Source: Bretschneidera sinensis
Taxonomy: Eukaryota > Streptophyta > Magnoliopsida > Brassicales > Akaniaceae
Length of the DNA: 64,000 nt
NCBI GenBank assembly: GCA_023935145.1
Contig: CM043698.1
Span: forward strand, 74,385,001-74,449,000
Direction: 5' to 3'
The notes beneath the pieces are model-generated. The model worked only from the letters and a program-made list of their open reading frames with translations. It was not told where the DNA came from and did not search any database. Positions 21,903 through 34,100 of the stretch are shown here, in pieces. The translations under genes were made by a program, and so were the position numbers. The number at the start of each line of letters is the position of its first letter. The stretch's first letter is position 1.

Positions 21903-24900
21903 ATGCTTAGACCGAGAGATTCGCGAGGTAGATTCATTAGAGGACCCGAATTAGAGTTACCCTCTCATTCCACCTCCATTGGTGAAACCTCGCCTAGATC
22001 AAACCATAGTGCACCCCCATCAGAGAATTTAGAGGATTTTGTTAACATGGCTGAAAATCCTAATGAGAATGGTGCTAGGACACTTAAAGATTACCTACAT
22101 CCTAGCCGGACAGCCACACCATCGTGCATTATGTTTCCAGCCAATACCCGTCATCAAGATTTTAAAACAGGGATGATACAACTACTCCCTACTTTTCATG
22201 GCATGGAAAACGAGAACCCCTATGTGCACATTAGAGAATTTGAGGAAGTAGTTGCGACTTTCCATAGTCACGATGCAACTGATGATATCGTGAGACTCAA
22301 GTTTTTTCCTTTCTCCTTAAAGGATAAAGCTAAGAGTTGGTTATACTCGCTGAGACCACGATCAATTGGGTCATGGAATGAGATGACCCAAGTCTTTTTT
22401 AACAAGTACTTCCCTCAACATAAGACTAACGCTTTGAAAAGACAAATCTCCACCTTTGCACAAAAGGAAAACGAGACTTTGTATCAGTCTTGGGAGAAAT
22501 TTAAAGAGCTGTTAAGTATGTGTCCATATCATGGGTACGAAAATTGGCGTTTAGTGAGCTATTTCTATGAGGGTCTTACCTATAGAGAACGCCAATTTGT
22601 TGAGATGATGTGTAATGGAGAATTTCTGCAAAAAGACCCTGATGAGGCTATTGAGTACCTCAATGAGCTTGCTGAGAAAGCTCACACATGGACTGGACCT
22701 AGTGCTACTGAGAGCACAAATAGGTCACGACCTAGTGGTGGAGGAATCTACCATCTTAGGGAAGAGGATAACCTCAAGGCCAAGGTCGAAATGCTTACTA
22801 GAGAGTTGGAGGCATTAAAAACGAAAAAACCAACACACATAGTTAATCAGGCCGAACCTTTAGAATCATGTTTTGTGTGTGGCGGGGTTGATCATCCCGC
22901 CCAAGATTGTCCCACTTTTGTTGACATGAGAGGGCTGTACGAGGAACAATGCAATACCTTAGGCATGTACAAGAAGCCCTCAGCACCCTTCTCTAACACT
23001 TATAATCCGGGGTGGCGAAATCACCCCAACTTCAGTTGGAAATCTGAAAATCAGCAGCATGTGCAGCCCCCTAGATCGTACCCAGCACCTTATCATGCAC
23101 CCTCATCTTCTAGGAACTCTTTAGAAGACTCCTTACATACTTTTATAGAAGCACAAGGCAAGACAAACCAAAAGTGTGAGGCATTAATTACACAGTTGGT
23201 TGAGGAAAACAAAGAAATAAGGAGCCAAGTGTCTAAATTGATGAACTCCTTGAGTGTGACTGAGCGAGGTAAGTTCCCTGCTCAAGCTCAGTCCATACCT
23301 CACGGTCAACATATGGCACAAGAAAATGTGAAAAATGTAAATGCCATTGTGACCCGAAGAGGTAAGTCACTACACATTCCACCAGAGAATAAACCCGAGA
23401 ATGTGAAGGGTCAAACCAGTAGTGAGACCAAGTTGCCTAAAGACCCTGAAGTGACCCAAAGTCCTGTTAAGGCCCCATTCCCCCAAGCCTTAAAATCTAA
23501 CAAGAAAAATCTGGAAATGAATGATGAAATCCTTGAGAACTTAAGGCAAGTGAAACTTAATCTTCCCCTTTTGCATGTGATTAAACAAGTCCCCACCTAT
23601 GCAAAAGTTCTCAAAGATTTATGCACAATTAAGAGGAAACATCATGTCAAGAAAACAACTTTCCTAACTGAGCAAGTTAGTGCACTAATTGAGCAAAGAA
23701 TTCCCCTGAAATACAAAGATCCGGGCTGTCCTACCATTGCTTGCAGCATTGGAAATCATGAGGTTGGACAAGCCTTACTAGATCTGGGAGCTAGTGTAAA
23801 CCTGATGCCATTTTCAATTTACTTACAGCTGGGGTTAGGAGAAATCAAACCAACTGGCGTGGTATTACAATTGGCTGATCGCTCAGTCAAGGTACCCCGA
23901 GGTGTGGTTGAGGATGTTTTGATTCAAATTGATAAATTTTATTATCCTGTTGATTTCTTAATTCTTGATACTACTTCTGCTGTAAACACTAACTCTAAAA
24001 TTCCTTTGATTTTGGGTAGACCTTTTCTTGCTACTGCAAATGCTCTAACAAATTGTAGGAATGGTCTCATGAAACTGTCCTTTGGCAACATGACCCTTGA
24101 AGTAAATATTTTCAATGTTGCAAAACAGCCCGAAGATGAGGACGAAAACCACCAGCTTTACATGATCGAGTCACTCGTCAATGAGGGAGTTTTCTTAACT
24201 CATGATTATGACCCTCTTGAAAATTTTCTTGTTAATTCTGAGATAGATTTATTTGATGATAAAACTGATATAATTGATATATGTGTTGTTTTTGACAAAT
24301 CTCAGGATTATGGAAATCGGGCATGGCAACCAAGGTTTGAGGAGCTGCCCGAAAGAAGCAAGACTCAAGTCCCCTCAAGTGTGGAAGCACCTAAAGTCGA
24401 ATTGAAGCCACTACCTAAGGGTCTAAAACATGTCTTTCTCGGTCCAGGTGATACCTTTCCTGTTATAATTTCTTCTGAATTAACTGAGACCCAAGGTAAG
24501 AGATTAATTCAAACTTTAAATGAACACAAATCAGCCCTGGGATGGAGCATGGCTGATTTAAAGGGAATTAGTCCCCTAATCTGCTCCCATAAAATAAATC
24601 TAGATGAAGGAACCAGTCCTCGTAGAGACCCTCAACGTAGGCTTAACCCCACTATGAAAGAAGTAGTGAAAAATGAAGTACTGAAACTATTAGATGCGGG
24701 TATTATATATCCTATAGCTGATAGTAAGTGGGTAAGCCCTACGCAAGTCGTCCCGAAAAAGTCCGGAGTCACTGTGATAAAAAATGATCTAGGAGAGTTA
24801 GTCCCTACCAAACTTGTGAACGGGTGGCGTGTGTGCATTGATTACAGAAAATTAAATGCTGCCACCAAGAAAGACCACTTCCCACTCCCTTTTATTGATC

Positions 24901-27296
24901 AAATTCTTGAGCGTGTAGCTGGTCATCCCTTCTACTGTTTTCTAGATGGTTATTCTGGTTACTATCAAATAGAAATTGCATTAGAAGACCAAGAAAAGAC
25001 CACCTTTACTTGTCCCTTTGGCACCTATGCTTTTCGTAGAATGCCATTCGGATTATGTAACGCCCCTGCTACTTTTCAACGCTGCATGATGAGCATTTTT
25101 AGTGACATGGTTGAAAATTGCATGGAGGTTTTTATGGATGACCTAACTGTTTTTGGATCTTCATTTGAAACATGCTTAATGAATTTAGAAAGAGTATTAA
25201 TTCGCTGTGAGGAAAAAGAATTGGTTTTAAATTGGGAAAAATGCCATTTCATGGTACCATCCGGTATTGTCTTAGGGCATATTGTCTCTTCTAAAGGAAT
25301 AGAGGTTGATCAATCTAAGATTGAGTTAATCTCTAAGTTGTCTGCCCCTAAGACAATAAAGGATGTGAGATCTTTCCTTGGTCATGCTGGTTTTTATAGG
25401 AGGTTCATACAAAATTTTTCAAAAATATCTAGACCGCTATGCGCCCTCCTAGTTAAAGATACCCCCTTTGAGTGGAGTCAAGCTTGTCAAGAGGCCTTTA
25501 AAACGTTGATTGGCAAGCTTACTTCCGCACCTATAATGCAGTCGCCAGATTGGACTTTACCTTTTGAAATCATGTGCGATGCTAGTGACTACGCTGTAGG
25601 TGCTGTTCTTGGACAGCGAAGGGAAGGTAAACCTTTTGTCATTTACTATGCTAGTAAGACTTTAAATAGTGCTCAAATGAATTACTCTACAACTGAAAAA
25701 GAGTTGCTAGCTGTAGTATTTGCTTTAGATAAATTTCGTGCTCATCTAATTGGTTCTCCTATCCTTATTTTTACAGATCATGCAGCCCTCAAGTATCTTC
25801 TTACGAAGAAGGATGCTAAGGCACGACTAATCCGATGGATCCTCCTCTTGCAAGAATTTGATATCACCATCAAGGATAAAAAAGGAGTGGAGAACGTAGT
25901 AGCTGACCATTTATCCAGACTCACTTTTGAGGACACTTGTGATGACATGCCAATCAAAGATGATTTTCCCGATGAGCAATTACTTTCCATTACTTCTCTA
26001 CCATGGTTTGCTCACATCGTAAATTATTTGGCTACAGGTGAGATACATATGGATTGGAGCGCTCAAGACAAGAGGAAATTCTTATATGAGGTACGTAATT
26101 TTTATTGGGATGACCCCTATCTTTTCAAGTACTGCCCTGACCAAATTCTAAGGCGTTGCATCCCTAATGAAGAGATTTCGAGTGTCTTAGAATTTTGTCA
26201 CTCCCAAGCTTGTGGAGGCCACTTTTCGATGAAAAAAACCGCTGCAAAAATTTTGCAGTGTGGATTTTATTGGCCTACTTTGTTTAAAGATACAAACACC
26301 TATTGTCGCTCTTGTGAAAGATGTCAAAAGTTAGGAGCTGTGTCTCGCCGAAATATGATGCCCCTGAACCCTATTTTAGTGATTGAAATCTTTGATTGTT
26401 GGGGCATCGATTTCATGGGACCCTTCCCTCCTTCCTTCGGGTACCAGTATATCATTGTAGCAATAGATTATGTATCCAAGTGGGTAGAGGCAGCAGCTTG
26501 TCGAAACAATGATAATGGAACGGTGATTAAATTCCTTAAAGAAAAGGTGTTATCTCGATTTGGTACACCACGTGCTATAATTAGTGATCGAGGTACACAT
26601 TTTTGCAACCGTTCCTTTGAAGCTTTAATGAAAAAATTTGGGGTATTACATAAAATCTCTACTGCCTATCATCCTCAGACTAGTGGACAAGTAGAGCTTG
26701 CTAATAGGGAGATTAAACAAATTTTAGAAAAAACGGTTAACCCCGATCGCAAAGATTGGTCTTTGAGACTAACTGATGCGCTTTGGGCTTACCGTACAGC
26801 CTTTAAAACTCCCTTAGGTATGTCACCCTATCGGCTTGTTTTTGGAAAGCCTTGCCACTTACCCGTGGAGCTCGAGCATCGAGCTTATTGGGCCATCAAG
26901 TCTTTCAATTTTGACATGGGCGAAGCGGGTAAACTTCGAAAATATCAGCTGACCGAGTTAGAAGAATTAAGAAACGATGCTTATGAAAATTCTAGAATCT
27001 ATAAGGCTAAGATGAAAGTATTCCATGACAAAAACATTTTGAGGAAAACATTTAAACCCAATGATCGGGTATTCTTATACGACTCTAGACTTCATAAGCA
27101 TCCTGGAAAACTTCGGTCAAGATGGACCGGCCCTTTTATAGTAAAAAATGTTTTTGAAAATGGGGCGGTAGAAATTGAGGATACTAGAGATGGTCGGGTC
27201 TTTAAAGTAAATGGTCAACGACTTAAGATCTTAATTGATAGACATGATCCGGAGATGGAAGACATTCCGCTTATGGATCCGGTCTATTCACCTTGA
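21903..27296 (+). CDS. Athila-like Gag-Pol polyprotein, copy 1 (1797 aa, intact)
   Basis: One uninterrupted frame encodes capsid (about residues 80-240), a CX2CX4HX4C zinc knuckle (323-336), an aspartic protease with DLGAS at about 627, reverse transcriptase (VCIDYRKLN at about 977, catalytic FMDD ending at 1080), RNase H (CDASDY, Asp at about 1226), the integrase HHCC zinc domain (from about His1433) and the integrase core with Asp1503, Asp1562 and Glu1598 (D,D-35-E). No chromodomain follows. All catalytic residues I can place are present. The start ATG lies 12 codons before a basic segment; a second in-frame Met in [11 protein letters not shown] (about residue 49) is a possible alternative start. 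No separate env-like frame was seen. Confidence 0.95.
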   Translation: MLRPRDSRGRFIRGPELELPSHSTSIGETSPRSNHSAPPSENLEDFVNMAENPNENGARTLKDYLHPSRTATPSCIMFPANTRHQDFKTGMIQLLPTFHGMENENPYVHIREFEEVVATFHSHDATDDIVRLKFFPFSLKDKAKSWLYSLRPRSIGSWNEMTQVFFNKYFPQHKTNALKRQISTFAQKENETLYQSWEKFKELLSMCPYHGYENWRLVSYFYEGLTYRERQFVEMMCNGEFLQKDPDEAIEYLNELAEKAHTWTGPSATESTNRSRPSGGGIYHLREEDNLKAKVEMLTRELEALKTKKPTHIVNQAEPLESCFVCGGVDHPAQDCPTFVDMRGLYEEQCNTLGMYKKPSAPFSNTYNPGWRNHPNFSWKSENQQHVQPPRSYPAPYHAPSSSRNSLEDSLHTFIEAQGKTNQKCEALITQLVEENKEIRSQVSKLMNSLSVTERGKFPAQAQSIPHGQHMAQENVKNVNAIVTRRGKSLHIPPENKPENVKGQTSSETKLPKDPEVTQSPVKAPFPQALKSNKKNLEMNDEILENLRQVKLNLPLLHVIKQVPTYAKVLKDLCTIKRKHHVKKTTFLTEQVSALIEQRIPLKYKDPGCPTIACSIGNHEVGQALLDLGASVNLMPFSIYLQLGLGEIKPTGVVLQLADRSVKVPRGVVEDVLIQIDKFYYPVDFLILDTTSAVNTNSKIPLILGRPFLATANALTNCRNGLMKLSFGNMTLEVNIFNVAKQPEDEDENHQLYMIESLVNEGVFLTHDYDPLENFLVNSEIDLFDDKTDIIDICVVFDKSQDYGNRAWQPRFEELPERSKTQVPSSVEAPKVELKPLPKGLKHVFLGPGDTFPVIISSELTETQGKRLIQTLNEHKSALGWSMADLKGISPLICSHKINLDEGTSPRRDPQRRLNPTMKEVVKNEVLKLLDAGIIYPIADSKWVSPTQVVPKKSGVTVIKNDLGELVPTKLVNGWRVCIDYRKLNAATKKDHFPLPFIDQILERVAGHPFYCFLDGYSGYYQIEIALEDQEKTTFTCPFGTYAFRRMPFGLCNAPATFQRCMMSIFSDMVENCMEVFMDDLTVFGSSFETCLMNLERVLIRCEEKELVLNWEKCHFMVPSGIVLGHIVSSKGIEVDQSKIELISKLSAPKTIKDVRSFLGHAGFYRRFIQNFSKISRPLCALLVKDTPFEWSQACQEAFKTLIGKLTSAPIMQSPDWTLPFEIMCDASDYAVGAVLGQRREGKPFVIYYASKTLNSAQMNYSTTEKELLAVVFALDKFRAHLIGSPILIFTDHAALKYLLTKKDAKARLIRWILLLQEFDITIKDKKGVENVVADHLSRLTFEDTCDDMPIKDDFPDEQLLSITSLPWFAHIVNYLATGEIHMDWSAQDKRKFLYEVRNFYWDDPYLFKYCPDQILRRCIPNEEISSVLEFCHSQACGGHFSMKKTAAKILQCGFYWPTLFKDTNTYCRSCERCQKLGAVSRRNMMPLNPILVIEIFDCWGIDFMGPFPPSFGYQYIIVAIDYVSKWVEAAACRNNDNGTVIKFLKEKVLSRFGTPRAIISDRGTHFCNRSFEALMKKFGVLHKISTAYHPQTSGQVELANREIKQILEKTVNPDRKDWSLRLTDALWAYRTAFKTPLGMSPYRLVFGKPCHLPVELEHRAYWAIKSFNFDMGEAGKLRKYQLTELEELRNDAYENSRIYKAKMKVFHDKNILRKTFKPNDRVFLYDSRLHKHPGKLRSRWTGPFIVKNVFENGAVEIEDTRDGRVFKVNGQRLKILIDRHDPEMEDIPLMDPVYSP

Positions 27297-29045
27297 CCAC
27301 ACAACAAAGGTACGTTATTCCTTTTAATTTTTGTTATGTTTTTAGTTAGTTTTCATTCAATCTTAATTATTAGTTTTTAGTTTACCTCAAATTTCAAAAA
27401 AAAAAATAATAATAATAATAATATATATATATTAATATTTCGTTGTCAAGTCTTTATTAACTTTGAATTTTGGTTGTGTTAAGTCTATTTTAATTTTTAG
27501 TTTCTAGTTGATTTCAGCGAAAAGAACGGTATGCAGTTCAATTGGTGGTGCGCAATTTTCAGCTTTTGTGCATTTTTGGCCACGCAGGGAGTTTCCTTTC
27601 CTTTTTCTTTTACATTGAGGTCAATGCAATGTTTAGGTTGGGGGTGGAGGAAACATATTTCTTTTTTTTTTTCATTGAACTGCGTGGTGTCACTTTCTTT
27701 CTTTTCGTTGTTAGGATAAAAAAAAAAAAAAAATTTGTTTGTTTGTTTTTAGCATGTTTTGTGTTAGCCTTGGAGTTAATTCACATGTCAATGATATGAG
27801 CTTAATCGAGATAGCATATAGCATTTAGAAGAAGTTAAATCTTGCTTCGCTTTGAGAATAAATTAAGTGTCAATTTTTCTTTGGTTTGAGACTCTGGTTT
27901 GTGGTAAGATTGCATGATTAGTCTAAAGCATTTGGAAAAGTTTTATGCGCGGTTGTTTTGTGAATACTTTTGCGGTCTCTACAAGCTCTAGAACTTATTT
28001 AATAATCACTTGAGGCGAAAAATCATAGAATGCACACTACTTAGGATATGATATAGGCCATTTTTGGACCGTTTGAGCCTTTTTAAACTTACCCTTGTTA
28101 TATTTATCGCTAGTCACCTATTTGAGCCTTTTTCTTGAAAAGAAAAATTGAGCCTTGTTTCTTTCGATAAACCATTTACTTACCTTTATGAGCCTAAAAA
28201 TATTTTATCCTTACCTCTCTTTTAAAAGAACTTAGTTATACACATGTTGTGAGAAGCACTTAAAATGAGTAAGGGTGGAAATATGAGAAAATATTACTAT
28301 CATAACCCAAGTACATTAAAAGAGATAAGTTGGAGGTTGTGGAAAAGAAAAGAAAAGAATGAAAGAGGAGGTGAATGATCTTATGCCAAAACAAAAAATA
28401 AAAAAAAAAGAGAAAAAATGAATTATGGCAAAGAAAGAAAAAAAAAATGGTGATTTATTGCCAGAAATGCTCGAAAAATGGTTGAAAGAGTTGGGTGTTG
28501 AAGTAAGGTTATCTTGTGCTTAAAGTGGTTGTGTTTAAATTAAGAGACTTAGTTCTTTTATTTGTTTAAACTTTCCCATTCTTTCTTGACCTTTACCCTA
28601 GCCTAATGTTGCAAGCTTATTAAAGACCTATTGATCCGATGAAGTGTGATTTTTCTACATAGTGGAGAGTGATTTGAAAAGTGAGCATATGGAGCTTGAT
28701 TTGTGATTGATGTCACACAAATTAATATGTTTTTAGAGGCCAAGACTTGTATTCATGCTATGTTGTGCATAAAATCATCTAGGTGTTCGGACTAATGTAT
28801 TGTGGTAAGATGGATGGTAAGAGTCGATAACGATTTTAAGGTTGACATTTGGATTATTCTTGGACCTGAGTGATATTTAATGATTCTATGTGCTGTATGT
28901 TATGCATGATTTTTGAGATAGATTTTTAAATCACTCTTGGTTAACGCCAGCATTGCTGTATTTTGTTTTGATTTCTAAATAAAGAATTCATTTCATGCCT
29001 TTCGCTTGAATTGCTAGGGACTAGCAATAAGCTAGTTGGGGGTTG
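27297..29045 (+). other. Non-coding 3' part of gypsy body 1
   Basis: About 1.75 kb lie between the pol stop and LTR 2. It contains poly-A and (AAT)n runs, a CATTG-AGGT-CAATG hairpin with a G-tract (27613-27650), a purine-rich zone (28340-28460) and a G-rich tract TTGGGGGTTG abutting LTR 2 (29036-29045), the likely polypurine tract. No coding domain seen. Confidence 0.85.
27613..27626 (+). other. CATTG-N4-CAATG hairpin before a G-tract
   Basis: CATTG AGGT CAATG can fold into a 5-bp stem with a 4-base loop. Thirteen bases later comes TTGGGGGTGGAGG. The same geometry is found at 36886-36899 in body 2 and at 59714-59727 in the non-autonomous element. Confidence 0.7.
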
Positions 29046-30689
29046 TGATGAGAGTCATAAAATGCATCTAAACAATACTTAATTGTTAACATTTTAGGGT
29101 TGATCTCGGTCGTAATCGCACTTTTACATGTTGATAACTCTAAAGTGATATTCATAAATCATTGACTTAATTCGATGCATTTTCAGGTGCTTTGAGTAAG
29201 AGATAATAAAGCGATCCATGTTTAAAGCACCAAAAGATCTTGGGTGTCGGTGCTCGTTTTTGTCCAAGGTTTAGACGTGTCCAAACATGATTCAAAGATG
29301 GTTAAACTCTAAACTAAGGCTGGATTAATAAAGTACAGTAAGTTAAAAGACTGCACACAAGTGTGTGCATCACTTTGGAGCAAGTTAAGGGTAGGCACAC
29401 TAGTGTGTGCACTTCTGCATACAAGCTGAAGATGTTTCACTGAATTGCCAGAATTTCCCGTACAGATCAATCATCTTTGCAGATTAAACTGTATTGATGT
29501 AGGAAGAACCAGACGATGAGCCATATATGCTTAGAAAGATCCGGAAGTCTATTTTCTGGAGAATTTTACGGTTCGTGAAAAGGATTTTTCTAGAGAAAGT
29601 TATGGCAGTTTTAGTGGAAACAGTTCAGGCCAGCACAGCAGGCCCAGACGCACAGCAGGCCCAGGCGCACAGCACGGCCCACTCGCCTCTTGACCGGATT
29701 AGGGCAAGCAAATGACATTCTCCAAGACCAAAACACCCCCCTCATGCTCTATAAATATATCTTTATGGAGTGTGCAGCTGGGCATTGAAGAGAGAAAGCA
29801 AGGAAGAGAGAAAAAAGAGAGGATTCAAGGGATCCAAATCCAGCATTCTTCCATTTTATTTCTAAGTTTTCTTTGGTTGCAAATCAAGGGGAGAACATCC
29901 ATATTGTTCATCCACCTTGAACTCCATGGCCAAATCAAGGGGAAAGCATCCTTATTGTTCTTCCACCTTGATTTCCATGGCCAACTAATCATTTTACAAG
30001 GGAAAGGGATGAATCTTTAGGGATTTCTTGTTCTTTAATTCTTGTTCTTGATTCAGTTGTATGGATTTATTGTTAAATATTGTTTATGAATTATTCATTG
30101 ATTAAGTAAGAAGATTTGAGTTCATGTGATAGATGTACTTCTTATTCTTCTTCTTTTAGACTCTCTTAATCCGGTGATTGCATCCTTCTCCTCCATTGAG
30201 GTTGCTTGGATGTGATTGATTCCGGTAGATTTATCTTATTGATTGTCCATTATTGCGATATTGTCTTTTAAGATATATTGTCGTTTCTTGATAATCTTTA
30301 AGATCGGTCATGTGTGCATGAACCGAAATCGATGATTAATTCGTAGCAATTATATAAGAATTGTAAATGTGCTTGATTGAATATATTCCGATTGCTTGTT
30401 TGGGAGTTGAAACTTGCAATCGAGATAAAATCAATTGAATCAAGAGTTGAAATAGGGAACAAACCTAAAGAGGATTCCCGGAACCTTGTTATTTCTCATT
30501 TATATTTCATTTACATTTACGCAATTTTCCTTTACATTATTTCACCATCAAAGCTTAAAAATCTTGAGTTTAACTTTTATCGTTCATTTTAAGGTTCACA
30601 CATTTTCCTTTGTACTTAACTTGTTTCCCTGTGGAATCGACACCCCAAAGCCGTACTACAATAACCGTGTTATACTTTGGGCGTAATCA
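29046..30689 (+). repeat. LTR 2 (shared middle LTR), mosaic
   Basis: 1644 bp. Its first ~170-290 bp agree with LTR 3 (AAGCGATCC at about 29208; A at the LTR 1 G20034 site) apart from a private 5-bp loss in GAGTA-AGAG near 29196, while the remaining ~1355 bp agree with LTR 1. It serves as the 3' LTR of body 1 and the 5' LTR of body 2. Confidence 0.95.
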
Positions 30690-30694
30690 AATTT

Positions 30695-30712
30695 TGGCGC
30701 CGTTGCCGGGGA
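30695..30712 (+). other. Primer-binding site 2 (tRNA-Asp)
   Basis: Same 18 bases as in body 1, directly inside the middle LTR. Confidence 0.92.
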
Positions 30713-30859
30713 AACGCGCTTAAGTATAAGGAAACTTGTCAACTTTGAGCGTGACAGTAAAAAAAAAAAAAAAAAACCAAAAAAAAAAAATTGTAAATAT
30801 TTTTCTTTTTAGCAGTTTGTAAATACGGCAATATTATTCCTTTACTTTTGTTTTGATTT

Positions 30860-31153
30860 TCTAATTTTCTTTTATTATTCTGTTTTTATTTACCTGTTTA
30901 TTATTCTGTTTTATTATTCTGTCTATTATTCTGTTTTTATTTATTTGTTTATTATTCTGTTTTATTTGTCTGTTTATTATTCTGTTTTTATTTATCTGTT
31001 TATTATTCTGTTTTTATTTATTTGTTTATTATTCTGTTTTATTTATCTGTTTATTATTTTTTTTTATTTATCTGTTTATTATTCTGTTTATTATTTATTT
31101 GTTTATTATTCTGTTTTATTTATTTGTTTATTTATTTGTTTTATTTATTTATT
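30860..31153. repeat. Leader minisatellite, copy 2
   Basis: Same TTATTCTGTTT-type repeat as in body 1, with fewer units, so repeat number changed after the bodies became separate. Confidence 0.9.
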
Positions 31154-31175
31154 CCCCCTCTAAATTAATTGGTGC

Positions 31176-34100
31176 ATGCTTAGACAGAGAGATTCGCGAG
31201 GTAGATTCATTAGAGGACCCGAATTAGAGTTACCCTCTCATTCCACCTCCATTGGTGAAACCTCGCCTAGATCAAACCATAGTGCACCCCCATCAGAGAA
31301 TTTAGAGGATTTTGTTAACATGGCTGAAAATCCTAATGAGAATGGTGCTAGGACACTTAAAGATTACCTACATCCTAGCCGGACAGCCACACCATCGTGC
31401 ATTATGTTTCCAGCCAATACCCGTCATCAAGATTTTAAAACAGGGATGATACAACTACTCCCTACTTTTCATGGCATGGAAAACGAGAACCCCTATGTGC
31501 ACATTAGAGAATTTGAGGAAGTAGTTGCGACTTTCCATAGTCACGATGCAACTGATGATATCGTGAGACTCAAGTTTTTTCCTTTCTCCTTAAAGGATAA
31601 AGCTAAGAGTTGGTTATACTCGCTGAGACCACGATCAATTGGGTCATGGAATGAGATGACCCAAGTCTTTTTTAACAAGTACTTCCCTCAACATAAGACT
31701 AACGCTTTGAAAAGACAAATCTCCACCTTTGCACAAAAGGAAAACGAGACTTTGTATCAGTCTTGGGAGAAATTTAAAGAGCTGTTAAGTATGTGTCCAT
31801 ATCATGGGTACGAAAATTGGCGTTTAGTGAGCTATTTCTATGAGGGTCTTACCTATAGAGAACGCCAATTTGTTGAGATGATGTGTAATGGAGAATTTCT
31901 GCAAAAAGACCCTGATGAGGCTATTGAGTACCTCAATGAGCTTGCTGAGAAAGCTCACACATGGACTGGACCTAGTGCTACTGAGAGCACAAATAGGTCA
32001 CGACCTAGTGGTGGAGGAATCTACCATCTTAGGGAAGAGGATAACCTCAAGGCCAAGGTCGAAATGCTTACTAGAGAGTTGGAGGCATTAAAAACGAAAA
32101 AACCAACACACATAGTTAATCAGGCCGAACCTTTAGAATCATGTTTTGTGTGTGGCGGGGTTGATCATCCCGCCCAAGATTGTCCCACTTTTGTTGACAT
32201 GAGAGGGCTGTACGAGGAACAATGCAATACCTTAGGCATGTACAAGAAGCCCTCAGCACCCTTCTCTAACACTTATAATCCGGGGTGGCGAAATCACCCC
32301 AACTTCAGTTGGAAATCTGAAAATCAGCAGCATGTGCAGCCCCCTAGATCGTACCCAGCACCTTATCATGCACCCTCATCTTCTAGGAACTCTTTAGAAG
32401 ACTCCTTACATACTTTTATAGAAGCACAAGGCAAGACAAACCAAAAGTGTGAGGCATTAATTACACAGTTGGTTGAGGAAAACAAAGAAATAAGGAGCCA
32501 AGTGTCTAAATTGATGAACTCCTTGAGTGTGACTGAGCGAGGTAAGTTCCCTGCTCAAGCTCAGTCCATACCTCACGGTCAACATATGGCACAAGAAAAT
32601 GTGAAAAATGTAAATGCCATTGTGACCCGAAGAGGTAAGTCACTACACATTCCACCAGAGAATAAACCCGAGAATGTGAAGGGTCAAACCAGTAGTGAGA
32701 CCAAGTTGCCTAAAGACCCTGAAGTGACCCAAAGTCCTGTTAAGGCCCCATTCCCCCAAGCCTTAAAATCTAACAAGAAAAATCTGGAAATGAATGATGA
32801 AATCCTTGAGAACTTAAGGCAAGTGAAACTTAATCTTCCCCTTTTGCATGTGATTAAACAAGTCCCCACCTATGCAAAAGTTCTCAAAGATTTATGCACA
32901 ATTAAGAGGAAACATCATGTCAAGAAAACAGCTTTCCTAACTGAGCAAGTTAGTGCACTAATTGAGCAAAGAATTCCCCTGAAATACAAAGATCCGGGCT
33001 GTCCTACCATTGCTTGCAGCATTGGAAATCATGAGGTTGGACAAGCCTTACTAGATCTGGGAGCTAGTGTAAACCTGATGCCATTTTCAATTTACTTACA
33101 GCTGGGGTTAGGAGAAATCAAACCAACCGGCGTGGTATTACAATTGGCTGATCGCTCAGTCAAGGTACCCCGAGGTGTGGTTGAGGATGTTTTGATTCAA
33201 ATTGATAAATTTTATTATCCTGTTGATTTCTTAATTCTTGATACTACTTCTGCTGTAAACACTAACTCTAAAATTCCTTTGATTTTGGGTAGACCTTTTC
33301 TTGCTACTGCAAATGCTCTAACAAATTGTAGGAATGGTCTCATGAAACTGTCCTTTGGCAACATGACCCTTGAAGTAAATATTTTCAATGTTGCAAAACA
33401 GCCCGAAGATGAGGACGAAAACCACCAGCTTTACATGATCGAGTCACTCGTCAATGAGGGAGTTTTCTTAACTCATGATTATGACCCTCTTGAAAATTTT
33501 CTTGTTAATTCTGAGATAGATTTATTTGATGATAAAACTGATATAATTGATATATGTGTTGTTTTTGACAAATCTCAGGATTATGGAAATCGGGCATGGC
33601 AACCAAGGTTTGAGGAGCTACCCGAAAGAAGCAAGACTCAAGTCCCCTCAAGTGTGGAAGCACCTAAAGTCGAATTGAAGCCACTACCTAAGGGTCTAAA
33701 ACATGTCTTTCTCGGTCCAGGTGATACCTTTCCTGTTATAATTTCTTCTGAATTAACTGAGACCCAAGGTAAGAGATTAATTCAAACTTTAAATGAACAC
33801 AAATCAGCCCTGGGATGGAGCATGGCTGATTTAAAGGGAATTAGTCCCCTAATCTGCTCCCATAAAATAAATCTGGATGAAGGAACCAGTCCTCGTAGAG
33901 ACCCTCAACGTAGGCTTAACCCCACTATGAAAGAAGTAGTGAAAAATGAAGTACTGAAACTATTAGATGCGGGTATTATATATCCTATAGCTGATAGTAA
34001 GTGGGTAAGCCCTACGCAAGTCGTCCCGAAAAAGTCCGGAGTCACTGTGATAAAAAATGATCTAGGAGAGTTAGTCCCTACCAAACTTGTGAACGGGTGG

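Noticed and set aside
24632..25990. Minus-strand frames inside gag-pol (repeated at 33905-35263)
   Set aside because: They are antisense shadows of the polyprotein; identical in both copies only because the bodies are.
27297..29045. A hidden env-like gene in the gypsy 3' region
   Set aside because: No open frame of useful length on the plus strand and no membrane or coat-like pattern; the long region appears non-coding.
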